DNA of 38,683 bases from a virus. Positions 1 through 6,930 of this stretch are shown here, one piece after another. The notes under the pieces were generated by a model that saw only the letters and a list, made by a program, of their open reading frames with translations, was not told the DNA's origin and made no database searches. The DNA lies in the IMG/VR virus record IMGVR_UViG_3300042923_001135, positions 1 to 38,683 of that record; one strand, written 5' to 3'. Within the stretch, counting starts at the first letter, position 1. Every line of letters begins with the position of its first letter. The translations under genes were made by a program, and so were the position numbers.

Positions 1-1
1 T

Positions 2-1546
2 TCTTCTCCAATAGAAGACATTACTCCTAAGTATAAGCATGAAGGATCAGGAGCTACAAAGTCAACATATAACGGATATGTCGATGCAGGAAATGCGGCT
101 TTGTTGTCAGTTAATATAGTTGACTGGCTTGCAACGCCGGAATCATATATTGGCTTTGATGATGTCAATCATACTCAAGGAATAAATACACCAATACCTA
201 TGGCGGACGTAGAAAAGAATACCACTCAAGCAGAACCATGGGCAACTCCAACTTACGATCCATGGAATACAAACACATTTGCATACGGTTCATACAATGC
301 ACCACAAGGCCCAATCAGTACGGTTATTAGTGTAACCGGTATTACATTAACTCCAACAGCTATGTCTCTAAATGTAGGAAGTACTCAAACAATAACAGCA
401 AACATCATACCAAGCGATGCAACAAATAAAACTGTTACCTGGACTAGTAACAATACTGCAGTTGCTTCTGTAGCGAATGGAGTTGTCACAGCAAAGGCGC
501 AAGGAACAGCAGTTATAACAGCAACAACACAAGATGGTGGGAAAACAGCTACCTGCAATGTGACAATAACTGAAGGAACGGTAGCAGACGGATCTTGGCT
601 ATATCCTTACTCTGTAGCACAGGCTATAGTGAATCAGAATAATACGCTCAAAACTGTTAAGGGATATGTAGTTGGACAGCCAATATCTGAGAGTACCGTT
701 ATAACAAGCTCATTCCCGAATGATTATGCTTTGGCTTTGGCAGATAATCCTGATGAAACAGATACAACTAAAATGATATATGTGCAGATTCCAACTTCTT
801 ATAGGCCAACCTTCGGCATGCAAAGCAATCCTGGTTCTCTAGGAAATCAAATAAAAGTAACAGGCTATTTAACTCCATACTTCACACCTCATCCCGGTAT
901 CAAAAGTGTTACAGCCATGGAGGAATTGGTTGAGCAAATCAATGTAACTGGAGTTACGTTGGATCAAACTGCAATTTCTCTGAATGCAGGAAGTACGCAG
1001 ACATTAACAGCTACTGTTTCACCGGCTGATGCTACTGATAAAACTGTTACTTGGTCAAGCAGCAATACAGCAGTTGCTTCTGTATCAAATGGAGTTGTTA
1101 CAGCTGAGGCGCAAGGAACAGCAGTGATAACAGTAACTACGGTAGATGGCGGAAAAACAGCCGCTTGTAACGTTACAGTAACTACTGTTTTAGGGGATGG
1201 ATCATATCAATATCCTTACTCTGTAGCACAGGCTATAGTGAATCAAAACAATACACTCAAAACTGTTAAGGGATATGTGGTTGGACAGCCAATATCTGAG
1301 AGTACCGTTATAACAAGCTCATTCCCGAATGATTATGCTTTGGCTTTGGCAGATAATCCTAATGAAACAGATACAGCTAAAATGATATATGTGCAGATTC
1401 CAACTGCTTATAGGCCAACCTTCGGCATGCAAAGTAATCCTGGTTCGTTGGGAAATCAAATAAAAGTAACAGGATACTTAACTCCATACTTCACACCGCA
1501 TCCCGGAATTAAGAGTGTTACAGCGATGGAGATAATAACTCAGTAA
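2..1546 (+). CDS. Host secreted multidomain protein, 3' part (Big_2 and DUF6359 repeats)
   Basis: The frame is open to the left edge, so this is the C-terminal part of a larger host protein; the first ATG at 101 is unlikely to be the start. The first ~100 residues I cannot assign. After them come two copies of a Big_2 immunoglobulin-like domain plus a DUF6359-type domain: Big_2 at about 330-575 and 944-1185, DUF6359-like at about 600-910 and 1209-1540. The Big_2 copies show the family pattern of TWSSSNTAVASV followed by NGVVTA. The DUF6359 copies are almost identical at nucleotide level, offset by 609 bases, which indicates a recent tandem duplication. Such domains occur on surface or secreted hydrolases and nucleases of Firmicutes, where they serve binding or spacing. 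The catalytic identity is not visible here. A terminator follows directly. This gene lies outside the prophage. Confidence 0.85.
   Translation, partial: SSPIEDITPKYKHEGSGATKSTYNGYVDAGNAALLSVNIVDWLATPESYIGFDDVNHTQGINTPIPMADVEKNTTQAEPWATPTYDPWNTNTFAYGSYNAPQGPISTVISVTGITLTPTAMSLNVGSTQTITANIIPSDATNKTVTWTSNNTAVASVANGVVTAKAQGTAVITATTQDGGKTATCNVTITEGTVADGSWLYPYSVAQAIVNQNNTLKTVKGYVVGQPISESTVITSSFPNDYALALADNPDETDTTKMIYVQIPTSYRPTFGMQSNPGSLGNQIKVTGYLTPYFTPHPGIKSVTAMEELVEQINVTGVTLDQTAISLNAGSTQTLTATVSPADATDKTVTWSSSNTAVASVSNGVVTAEAQGTAVITVTTVDGGKTAACNVTVTTVLGDGSYQYPYSVAQAIVNQNNTLKTVKGYVVGQPISESTVITSSFPNDYALALADNPNETDTAKMIYVQIPTAYRPTFGMQSNPGSLGNQIKVTGYLTPYFTPHPGIKSVTAMEIITQ
602..1515 (+). repeat. Tandem near-identical DUF6359 coding repeats (602-906 and 1210-1515)
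   Basis: Two stretches of about 305 bases inside the secreted protein gene are nearly identical, with only scattered mostly synonymous differences. They are offset by 609 bases. The Big_2 segments between them are clearly related but much more diverged. This contrast suggests recent duplication or gene conversion of the DUF6359 portion. Confidence 0.85.
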
Positions 1547-1596
1547 TATGGAGCCAGGTGCAGAACTTAAGAACTTATTCTATACAAATTAAACAA

Positions 1597-1639
1597 AACA
1601 CCCAAAATCTCAAAACAGGATTATGGGTGTTATTTTTTT
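1597..1639 (+). terminator. Rho-independent terminator of the host gene
   Basis: The perfect 8-bp stem AACACCCA (1597-1604) / TGGGTGTT (1624-1631) is followed by a T-rich run. It lies 50 bases after the stop codon of the secreted protein gene. Confidence 0.8.
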
Positions 1640-1661
1640 ATAGTAAAAATCTTTTTCCAAT

Positions 1662-1683
1662 AAAAAAAGTGCCTTCCAGCACT
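1662..1683 (-). terminator. Minus-strand terminator behind the tRNA fragment
   Basis: Read on the minus strand, AGTGC (1683-1679), loop TGGAAG, GCACT (1672-1668), then seven T residues. It sits just downstream of the tRNA-Pro 3' end and was probably the terminator of the original tRNA gene. It converges with the plus-strand terminator at 1597-1639. Confidence 0.6.
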
Positions 1684-1696
1684 CTCATCTCAATAA

Positions 1697-1750
1697 TGGT
1701 CTGGGTGACAGGAATTGAACCTGCGACCTCTTGAACCCCATTCAAAACCA
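1697..1750 (-). other. Probable attL: 3' fragment of tRNA-Pro(GGG)
   Basis: On the minus strand the segment reads as the 3' half of a tRNA. It has an anticodon stem-loop TTTGA-ATGGGGT-TCAAG with GGG anticodon, the variable loop AGGTC, a T arm GCAGG-TTCAATT-CCTGT, and an acceptor strand CACCCAG plus A and encoded CCA. The acceptor implies a 5' strand CTGGGTG, but no such strand or D arm exists at 1751-1800, so the gene is not complete here. An integrase gene begins 59 bases away. Phages that integrate in tRNA genes usually carry a copy of the 3' end and restore the tRNA at the other junction. I infer that this is the displaced host 3' end, with the intact tRNA-Pro expected beyond the right edge of the window. 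Confidence 0.7.
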
Positions 1751-1808
1751 GATATAGCAATTGCAATTTATAAAAGGCAATTTGTTAGCTACGCGTTAGC
1801 AACCGTCA

Positions 1809-2900
1809 CTATTTTAGCATCTCTATAGTCTTTCTTAAATCTTCGATTTCCGGATGTGTATAAACTTTATCTGTGGTATCTGAGCCTACTACGTGGCCTA
1901 TAAGCTTCTGAATGTTAGCTGGTTGGGCTTCAACTCTATTTAACATTGTGGCGAAGGTATGCCGACACGAGTGAGGAGTTAAAGGACGTACCCCCATAGT
2001 TTCCAAGGCTGGTGCGAATTTTTTCTCACGATAGGTTCTTGCTGATAACGACTTACCTTTCTCATCACAAAATATAGTATCTCCGTTCTTGTTGAACCAT
2101 TTTATGAAAATTGGATAAATTAGAGGATGAATAGGAACGATACGGTTTTTCCCAGCATCAGTCTTGATTCCTCCGGTTATAACTTTATTCTCCATATCAA
2201 CATTAAATTTTGTAAGCATGAGCATTTCGGAAACTCTCATTCCTGTATAGCAAAGTACTAAGATAGTATCTGCCCAAGGCACCTTGTATATATTTTTCCT
2301 AAAGATTTCTACTTCCAAGTCGTTAAAGGGCTCCCTTTCATTTGTTTCTACCTTACCAATCTTGATAAGACTTGAAAAGTTTTTCGGGATGATGCTATTT
2401 TGATAAGCGTATTCACAAAGAGTATACACTAGTGACTTCATTTTTGTTAAAGTAGATTCGCTTACCTTTTCAATGTCTCTGGCTTCATTAATGGCTTCTT
2501 GGAAATGGTCTGAGCGAAGTTCGCAAAATACGCTATTCTCCATCTTAGAAAATCTTTTCCACGCAGCCTTTATTCCATCTTTGGTGCTTTTACTTATATC
2601 TTCTGCAAATTTTACTTTTGACCATGATTCATAAACCTGTCCCAAGGTCATTGTAGATTTTTGTGGTGATAGTCCAGCATTGTGCATTAGTAAAGCAGTC
2701 TCAGCTTCACTTTCTTTCTCGAAATATCCTAAGATTTCTCTTTCTTGTATAACTTTATTGCCTTCAAGTTTAGAGCGCCCAACAGTAACAGCAGCCACCC
2801 AAGGTTTTCTTCTTCTTCCAGATAGCTTATATACTGTACCTTGACCATTGAATCTTTTTAAAGGCTTATTTTTTGGTTTTTTCTTCTTTTCTTCAGCCAT
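1809..2900 (-). CDS. int: Tyrosine recombinase (phage integrase)
   Basis: This 363-residue protein has the usual three parts of phage integrases: a basic N-terminal AP2-like arm-binding region (about 1-60), a SAM-like core-binding domain (about 80-170), and a C-terminal catalytic domain. The catalytic set is visible: R222 in CYTGMRVSE, K246, H310 and R313 in HSCRH, H336 in LIGH, and Y347 in DKVYTH. It catalyses site-specific integration and, with an excisionase, excision. It lies next to the tRNA-Pro fragment that I take as attL, and is transcribed toward it. The ATG at 2900 has AGGTAGGTGG upstream. It is probably transcribed from its own promoter in the gap before the metalloprotease gene. 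Confidence 0.95.
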   Translation of the reverse strand: MAEEKKKKPKNKPLKRFNGQGTVYKLSGRRRKPWVAAVTVGRSKLEGNKVIQEREILGYFEKESEAETALLMHNAGLSPQKSTMTLGQVYESWSKVKFAEDISKSTKDGIKAAWKRFSKMENSVFCELRSDHFQEAINEARDIEKVSESTLTKMKSLVYTLCEYAYQNSIIPKNFSSLIKIGKVETNEREPFNDLEVEIFRKNIYKVPWADTILVLCYTGMRVSEMLMLTKFNVDMENKVITGGIKTDAGKNRIVPIHPLIYPIFIKWFNKNGDTIFCDEKGKSLSARTYREKKFAPALETMGVRPLTPHSCRHTFATMLNRVEAQPANIQKLIGHVVGSDTTDKVYTHPEIEDLRKTIEMLK

Positions 2901-2943
2901 TCTACCACCTACCTAATTCATTTTTCTTATAACCATAAAGATT

Positions 2944-2973
2944 ATTATATATAAAAAATTTACTATCCATCAA
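2944..2973 (-). promoter_or_regulatory. Possible integrase promoter
   Basis: On the minus strand, TTGATG (2973-2968), an 18-base spacer and a perfect TATAAT (2949-2944) lie upstream of the integrase start in AT-rich DNA. The -35 match is only four of six, so this is tentative. Confidence 0.4.
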
Positions 2974-2980
2974 ATAGTTT

Positions 2981-4027
2981 TTAAAAAGGCAAATCGTCCT
3001 CATCTTCAGCTGGAAAAAACTCATGTTCTAAAATATCTTTATTTGTGGCAACTTCCTGTTCAAATTCCATATTTTCTTTTACAACATTCCAAGGAGCTAG
3101 CCACTGATCCTGAAAAAAAGTGGTTTCAGCACCGCAAATTGAACAGTACCTAGCATTCCCGGGTGCGATTGTTCCGCACTCATTTTCGTTTATACACCTG
3201 TTAACTATATAAGTTCCGCATATGATACAATAGCCGCCTTCACCTAATTCACTATTTCCACACTTGGGGCACATAAGGGCTCGCCCTTCAGGATCTAATT
3301 CATAGCCATCATTGTAACGCATCTTACCATCCTCCCATAGTAATTTTTTATTTCCACATATAGGACAATATCTCGCTTCTTTGGAGTAGTATGTATAATT
3401 ACAAAGGTTACATGTTTTGGTATACATATAACCATAAAAGATATTCAATATTCTTGAAGTATATGTTTTTGATAAACTAGATTTTTTTTCGATAATTTGA
3501 TTAATACGAACTTTGGCAGCTTGAACTGAAAGGCCACAATGTTTTTGCAAAAAACTAATGGAAACAGATTTCATTGAAAGTAACACGGGAGAAGGAGAGA
3601 GAATTTCTCCTGCAAACAAATTAGCTTCATCTTCTAACGCTTTATATTCTTTCTCGCTTAATCCTCCCCTAGAAATTATAGTTTTATCAAACTCTTCTAA
3701 ATGCTTCAAGTAGATATGAGCAATTTCATGCATTAGCGTAAATAGTATTCGCCCTTTTGATTTTATCGAATCATTGTACGCTATGGAGTGAATATTCCCT
3801 TTATATGCAGTAAATGCATCTTCACTGCCATAAGCATCTATAATATCTTTAACCGATATATTATGTTTCTTTGCGTAATATCTGTATGTTCTTAAGGTAA
3901 TTTTATTTTTTGTTAATAAATCATATGGATCAATAGGTAATCTAGTGATCTTATTTTCTAACAAGAACAAATAAACCATTCTGTACACATATGAATACCT
4001 GCATTTATTAATTATCTTCGTTGCCAT
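2981..4027 (-). CDS. ImmA/IrrE-family metalloprotease with zinc ribbons and an SSB-like C-terminal tail
   Basis: The N-terminal half matches ImmA/IrrE (DUF955) proteases: the zinc motif HEIAH at about residues 100-104, with a downstream acidic helix EDEANLFAGEIL. In this family ImmA cleaves the neighbouring phage or ICE repressor when DNA damage or other signals occur. The C-terminal half holds three Cys pairs of zinc-ribbon type (CNLC/CPIC, CPKC/CIIC, and a third ending CSIC). The last residues are EFFPAEDEDDLPF, which copy the acidic tail of bacterial SSB proteins. The ATG at 4027 with GAGGAAGCGG upstream is preferred. A TTG at 4042 would add five residues. The gene overlaps the end of the repressor gene, so the two are co-transcribed and translationally coupled. 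I infer that it is the inducer protease of the repressor. Confidence 0.85.
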   Translation of the reverse strand: MATKIINKCRYSYVYRMVYLFLLENKITRLPIDPYDLLTKNKITLRTYRYYAKKHNISVKDIIDAYGSEDAFTAYKGNIHSIAYNDSIKSKGRILFTLMHEIAHIYLKHLEEFDKTIISRGGLSEKEYKALEDEANLFAGEILSPSPVLLSMKSVSISFLQKHCGLSVQAAKVRINQIIEKKSSLSKTYTSRILNIFYGYMYTKTCNLCNYTYYSKEARYCPICGNKKLLWEDGKMRYNDGYELDPEGRALMCPKCGNSELGEGGYCIICGTYIVNRCINENECGTIAPGNARYCSICGAETTFFQDQWLAPWNVVKENMEFEQEVATNKDILEHEFFPAEDEDDLPF

Positions 4028-4634
4028 TCTCCGCTTCCTCAATCATTGACTCTGCAAGTTTCTTTAATAAATCTTTTTTATCTTTTGATAAGTTTTTACT
4101 TGCTCTTGCTATAGCTCTAATGTCGGGATCATTAAAATCATCAGTTGTGTCGTACTTGGAAATTACTTGCGTGCCATACTGTGTAGGCTCTTCATATACA
4201 CTATCGGCATCATATCGACTAACAGTGTTATTTACAAAATCGTATTTGTACGGTTGGGTTCCCCTTGATGTTTCTATATCAATTACTATATTTTTAAGAG
4301 ATACTTTTCCATTGTTATTAATTGCAGGTTCAAGTATTTTTCTTAGTTTTTCGTCGTTCTTAGCTATTTTCACTAAATAGGACCACATTCTGTTTTCATC
4401 AAGCGCATCTTTTGAAGTTATCTCCTCAATATTGATCTCTTCATCAGAAATTAAATCATATATTTGTTTATCTAGCGCTTGAGCTATTTTACTTAATGTA
4501 TCAAGTGAGGGACTACTTTTATCATTTTCTATTTCACTAATTGTAGATTTTGATAAGCCAGTCTTTTCTCGTATTTGCATTATAGATAGACCTTTTTCTT
4601 TTCTAATTATTCTAATTCTTTCTCCAACATTCAT
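4008..4634 (-). CDS. XRE-family phage repressor (CI-like)
   Basis: The 208-residue protein has an N-terminal helix-turn-helix of XRE type (residues about 5-60, with the LSIMQIREKTGLSKSTISEIE stretch as its core) and a C-terminal part without a LexA-type Ser/Lys protease signature. A repressor that cannot cleave itself and is followed directly by ImmA fits the ImmR/ImmA arrangement known from ICEBs1 and related elements. It is transcribed divergently from the Cro-like gene. The intergenic region carries several copies of a GTTCG-type motif that overlap both promoters, so it likely represses the early operon and regulates itself. The ATG at 4634 is preceded by AGGAGTGAG. Confidence 0.9.
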   Translation of the reverse strand: MNVGERIRIIRKEKGLSIMQIREKTGLSKSTISEIENDKSSPSLDTLSKIAQALDKQIYDLISDEEINIEEITSKDALDENRMWSYLVKIAKNDEKLRKILEPAINNNGKVSLKNIVIDIETSRGTQPYKYDFVNNTVSRYDADSVYEEPTQYGTQVISKYDTTDDFNDPDIRAIARASKNLSKDKKDLLKKLAESMIEEAENGNEDN

Positions 4635-4648
4635 TTAACTCACTCCTT

Positions 4649-4678
4649 AATAAAAGTACGGTAAACCATACTTTTATT
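4649..4678. promoter_or_regulatory. Perfect 10-bp inverted repeat at the repressor promoter
   Basis: AATAAAAGTA (4649-4658) and TACTTTTATT (4669-4678) are perfect inverted copies around CGGTAAACCA. The centre contains the CGGTAAA core seen in the operator copies. It overlaps the -10 and start region of the repressor promoter, so it probably serves autoregulation. A transcript hairpin is an alternative. Confidence 0.6.
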
Positions 4679-4703
4679 ATATCACTAAGTTCGGTAAAGT
4701 AAA
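4676..4703 (-). promoter_or_regulatory. Repressor promoter (leftward)
   Basis: On the minus strand, TTTACT (4703-4698) is followed by a 16-base spacer and a perfect TATAAT (4681-4676). An operator copy starting at 4689 lies between the two boxes. Confidence 0.55.
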
Positions 4704-4823
4704 CAAGAAAATCGAAGATATATTAAGAATCGTTCAGATAAAACGACATAGTTCGGCAAAACGGTAAATTATGTTCGCTAAACAGGTAATTAGCAAATTT
4801 GAAAAAGTTCGGTAAAGTGGTAA
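4689..4823 (+). promoter_or_regulatory. Operator array, four GTTCG-type sites
   Basis: Three 17-base sites share the pattern GTTCG-S-Y-AAA-NN-GGTAA: GTTCGGCAAAACGGTAA (4751-4767), GTTCGCTAAACAGGTAA (4773-4789) and GTTCGGTAAAGTGGTAA (4807-4823). A partial fourth, GTTCGGTAAAGT, starts at 4689. Each full site contains two GGTAA-like half units 8 bases apart in direct orientation. The site at 4807 lies between the -35 and -10 boxes of the rightward promoter, and the one at 4689 inside the leftward promoter. They are the likely targets of the XRE repressor and the Cro-like protein. Confidence 0.7.
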
Positions 4824-4826
4824 TAT
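4799..4826 (+). promoter_or_regulatory. Early promoter (rightward)
   Basis: TTGAAA (4799-4804), a 16-base spacer and TAATAT (4821-4826) precede the Cro-like gene. An operator copy fills the spacer, so bound repressor would block RNA polymerase. Confidence 0.55.
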
Positions 4827-4845
4827 TTGTACAGGAGGTGATGAA

Positions 4846-5061
4846 ATGGGAAACAAAATTAGAGAAATTATAGACGAAAAGGCCCTTAAAATCTCACGAG
4901 TTATTGAAAAGACTGGATTATCGAAATCTTATTTCTATGATGTGATGAATGGAGTAAGCGTACCCAGTTTAGCGAACGCAAGAAAGATATCAGAAGTTCT
5001 TAAAGCGCCTCTAGATCAACTATTTCCGGATGAAGTATCAAAAGAAAGCGAGGTAGAGTAG
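4846..5061 (+). CDS. Cro-like XRE-family regulator
   Basis: This small 71-residue protein is almost entirely one helix-turn-helix domain (VIEKTGLSKSYFYDVMNG as recognition region). It is the first gene of the rightward early operon and faces the repressor. By position and size it is a Cro-type regulator that would shut off repressor synthesis or moderate early transcription. The ATG at 4846 has a strong AGGAGGTGAT upstream (4833-4842). Its stop codon abuts the start of the antirepressor gene. Confidence 0.85.
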   Translation: MGNKIREIIDEKALKISRVIEKTGLSKSYFYDVMNGVSVPSLANARKISEVLKAPLDQLFPDEVSKESEVE

Positions 5062-5799
5062 ATGGATGAACTAGTAAAAATCAAGGTTAATCAGAATAAT
5101 GAGCAAGCAGTTTCAGCAAGAGAGTTACACGAAAAATTAGGTATAGCAAAAAGATTTACAGATTGGTTTACATATCAAGCTGAAAAATTAGGATTGCAAG
5201 AGGGCAGAGAGTTTATCACAATTTTGGGAGAAACCTCTGTGGTAGGTGGAAGACCTGCAACAGACTATATAGTACCTCTAGATATAGCAAAACACATTTG
5301 CATGGTATCAGGTGGAGAAAAAGCTCACACAATCAGAGAATATTTCATTCAAGTAGAACGTGCTTGGAATAGTCCGGAACAGGTTATGGCAAGAGCTCTG
5401 CAGATAGCAAACTGGAAGATTGAAACATATAAGGACAAACTTGCTCTGGCTGAAAATAAAATTGAAAAAAACAAGCCAAAGGTGCTCTTTGCAGAAGCTG
5501 TTGAGGTGTCTCACACATCAATCTTAATTGGGGACCTAGCAAAGATAATCAAGCAGAACGGATACGACATTGGTCAAAAGCGATTGTTTGAATGGTTAAG
5601 AAATAACGGTTACCTTATCAAAAGTGGTAACAGTAAGAACATGCCAACTCAAAAGTCAATGGATATGGAACTATTTGAGGTAAAGGAAAATACTATTAGC
5701 AATCCGGATGGTAGCGTCAGAGTAACCAAGACTACAAAGGTTACTGGTAAGGGACAAATATATTTTATTAACAAGTTTCTTTGTGAGATACCTGCATAG
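5062..5799 (+). CDS. Phage antirepressor (AntA/AntB N-terminal, KilAC C-terminal)
   Basis: The N-terminal half (about 1-110) matches the AntA/AntB antirepressor fold, with SARELHEKLGIAKRFTDWF near the start and GGEKAHTIREYFIQVERAW at its end. The C-terminal part (about 125-245) is a KilAC/ANT domain, with the typical WLRNNGYLIK near residue 180. Proteins of this build antagonise CI-type repressors and promote the lytic cycle. The start codon follows the Cro-like stop directly, without an intergenic base. Together with ImmA this gives the phage two possible routes to inactivate repression. A DNA-binding role independent of the repressor cannot be excluded. Confidence 0.9.
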   Translation: MDELVKIKVNQNNEQAVSARELHEKLGIAKRFTDWFTYQAEKLGLQEGREFITILGETSVVGGRPATDYIVPLDIAKHICMVSGGEKAHTIREYFIQVERAWNSPEQVMARALQIANWKIETYKDKLALAENKIEKNKPKVLFAEAVEVSHTSILIGDLAKIIKQNGYDIGQKRLFEWLRNNGYLIKSGNSKNMPTQKSMDMELFEVKENTISNPDGSVRVTKTTKVTGKGQIYFINKFLCEIPA

Positions 5800-5810
5800 G
5801 AGGGGTTAGT

Positions 5811-6026
5811 TTGAGTACTTTAACTACTTTTAATGATATTAAGAATAATATGCCACTAAAACTAACGATACAAGAAGCTGCTCAAGTAATGGGGGTTACA
5901 CCAAGGTTTCTTCAGTTGGCACTTCAGCAGAACAAATTTGATTTTGGAGTAGCTGTTGAGGGAGAAAGGTGGGTATATTACATAAACACAGAGAGATTCA
6001 TTAAATACATGAAAGCTGCGAGTTAG
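5811..6026 (+). CDS. Small HTH protein, excisionase/MerR-like
   Basis: The 71-residue protein has a winged-helix start of the excisionase type: LTIQEAAQVMGVTPRFLQLAL, then a wing with WVYYINTERFIKYM. It starts with TTG at 5811, justified by AGGAGGGG just upstream. It belongs to the early operon, 11 bases after the antirepressor gene. It could be the excisionase that works with the integrase or an early transcription regulator. The sequence does not decide between these. Confidence 0.7.
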   Translation: MSTLTTFNDIKNNMPLKLTIQEAAQVMGVTPRFLQLALQQNKFDFGVAVEGERWVYYINTERFIKYMKAAS

Positions 6027-6101
6027 TAAGCCAGTTTAACATACATTGCAAGCATCGGTATCTACCATATTAAAGCCTAATAAGCTTTAGGAGTGATATA
6101 A

Positions 6102-6284
6102 ATGAAAACGTTTTTTAAGTTAAGAGAAGCAGTACAAATATATAGGATTGGGAAGGAGGTATTCTATAAAACAATATACAGCAGTGAGCTTAAGGCTTAT
6201 ATCACAAATGGCAGAGACTTTTTACTTAAAGTATCAGAAATTGAAGCTTGTATGAATCCAAAAGGCTTCATACAGCTTAATTAA
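6102..6284 (+). CDS. Small HTH/excisionase-like protein
   Basis: A 60-residue protein resembling helix-turn-helix domain 17 or excisionase proteins: FFKLREAVQIYRIGKEVFYK followed by a basic, wing-like segment. The start ATG at 6102 has AGGAGTGAT upstream. It is separated from the previous HTH gene by about 75 bases that contain a small inverted repeat, TAAAGC/GCTTTA. It is the second candidate for the phage excisionase. DNA-binding is likely, its exact job unknown. Confidence 0.6.
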   Translation: MKTFFKLREAVQIYRIGKEVFYKTIYSSELKAYITNGRDFLLKVSEIEACMNPKGFIQLN

Positions 6285-6301
6285 AAAAAGGAGGAATACA
6301 A

Positions 6302-6541
6302 ATGAGAAGTACAGGTATTGTAAGAAAAATTGATGAGCTGGGTAGGGTTGTTATCCCTAAGGAGCTCAGGAGAACCATGGATATCGACGTAGGCGATGCT
6401 TTAGAAGTGTTTACAGAAGGTGAACATATCGTCTTTAAGAAGTACGAACCCGGCTGCATATTCTGTGGACGAGTAGAAGGCGTGATAGTCCACAAGGGCA
6501 AGAACATTTGTCCTACTTGCAGAGCTGAACTAAGAAAGTAG
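6302..6541 (+). CDS. AbrB-family transition-state-type regulator
   Basis: The 79-residue protein begins with a clear AbrB/SpoVT swapped-hairpin domain: STGIVRKIDELGRVVIPKEL, then a second strand pair ending HIVFKKYEP. The C-terminal part carries two Cys pairs (CIFC and CPTC), the form found in AbrB paralogues of clostridia. AbrB proteins bind AT-rich promoters of stationary-phase and sporulation genes. A phage-borne copy could tune host or phage transcription during infection. The start at 6302 has AGGAGGAA upstream. Confidence 0.9.
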   Translation: MRSTGIVRKIDELGRVVIPKELRRTMDIDVGDALEVFTEGEHIVFKKYEPGCIFCGRVEGVIVHKGKNICPTCRAELRK

Positions 6542-6552
6542 GGAGGACGAAT

Positions 6553-6918
6553 ATGAGTAAAACAACGCGAAGCAAACTCAGTTTTCTAAGTTTAATAATA
6601 GCAATATTGATTCTCGCTGTAGCAGTAAGATATCAATCATCTGAAATTAAAAATCTCCAAGCTACCATCCAAGAGCAGGCTAGCGAAAAAGCTCCTGAAA
6701 TAATCGAAGGACAGTACACAATCATCCACTACCCACCGGGTTGGACTAATGCCATCTACATAACCGAATACTATCTGGATGGTAAAACATTATGGTTTAA
6801 AGAAAAGGGAAGCACAGAATTTAAACCGATATGGTTTCCTGGTCTTCTTCCTGTGGATGGCTGGATAGAAGGCGAAGCACTCATGAACTATGGCTACTGG
6901 ATTTCGGAATACGAATAG
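6553..6918 (+). CDS. Single-pass membrane protein of unknown function
   Basis: The protein has 121 residues. A hydrophobic segment near residues 10-28 (SFLSLIIAILILAVAV) is an N-terminal membrane anchor. A short coiled stretch and a globular part rich in Trp, Tyr and Gly follow and would lie outside the cytoplasm. No known family is recognised. It belongs to the early operon, with an RBS GGGAGGA upstream. Confidence 0.65.
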   Translation: MSKTTRSKLSFLSLIIAILILAVAVRYQSSEIKNLQATIQEQASEKAPEIIEGQYTIIHYPPGWTNAIYITEYYLDGKTLWFKEKGSTEFKPIWFPGLLPVDGWIEGEALMNYGYWISEYE

Positions 6919-6930
6919 GGAGGTGTGGAC

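Noticed and set aside
1697-1772. Complete tRNA gene
   Set aside because: The anticodon arm, T arm and acceptor 3' strand are present, but there is no matching 5' acceptor strand (CTGGGTG) and no D arm. It is kept only as a tRNA fragment at the attachment site.
4021-4380. 119-codon open frame on the plus strand opposite the repressor
   Set aside because: It overlaps the well-supported XRE repressor gene in antisense, is Ser/Leu-rich as shadows are, and has no RBS.
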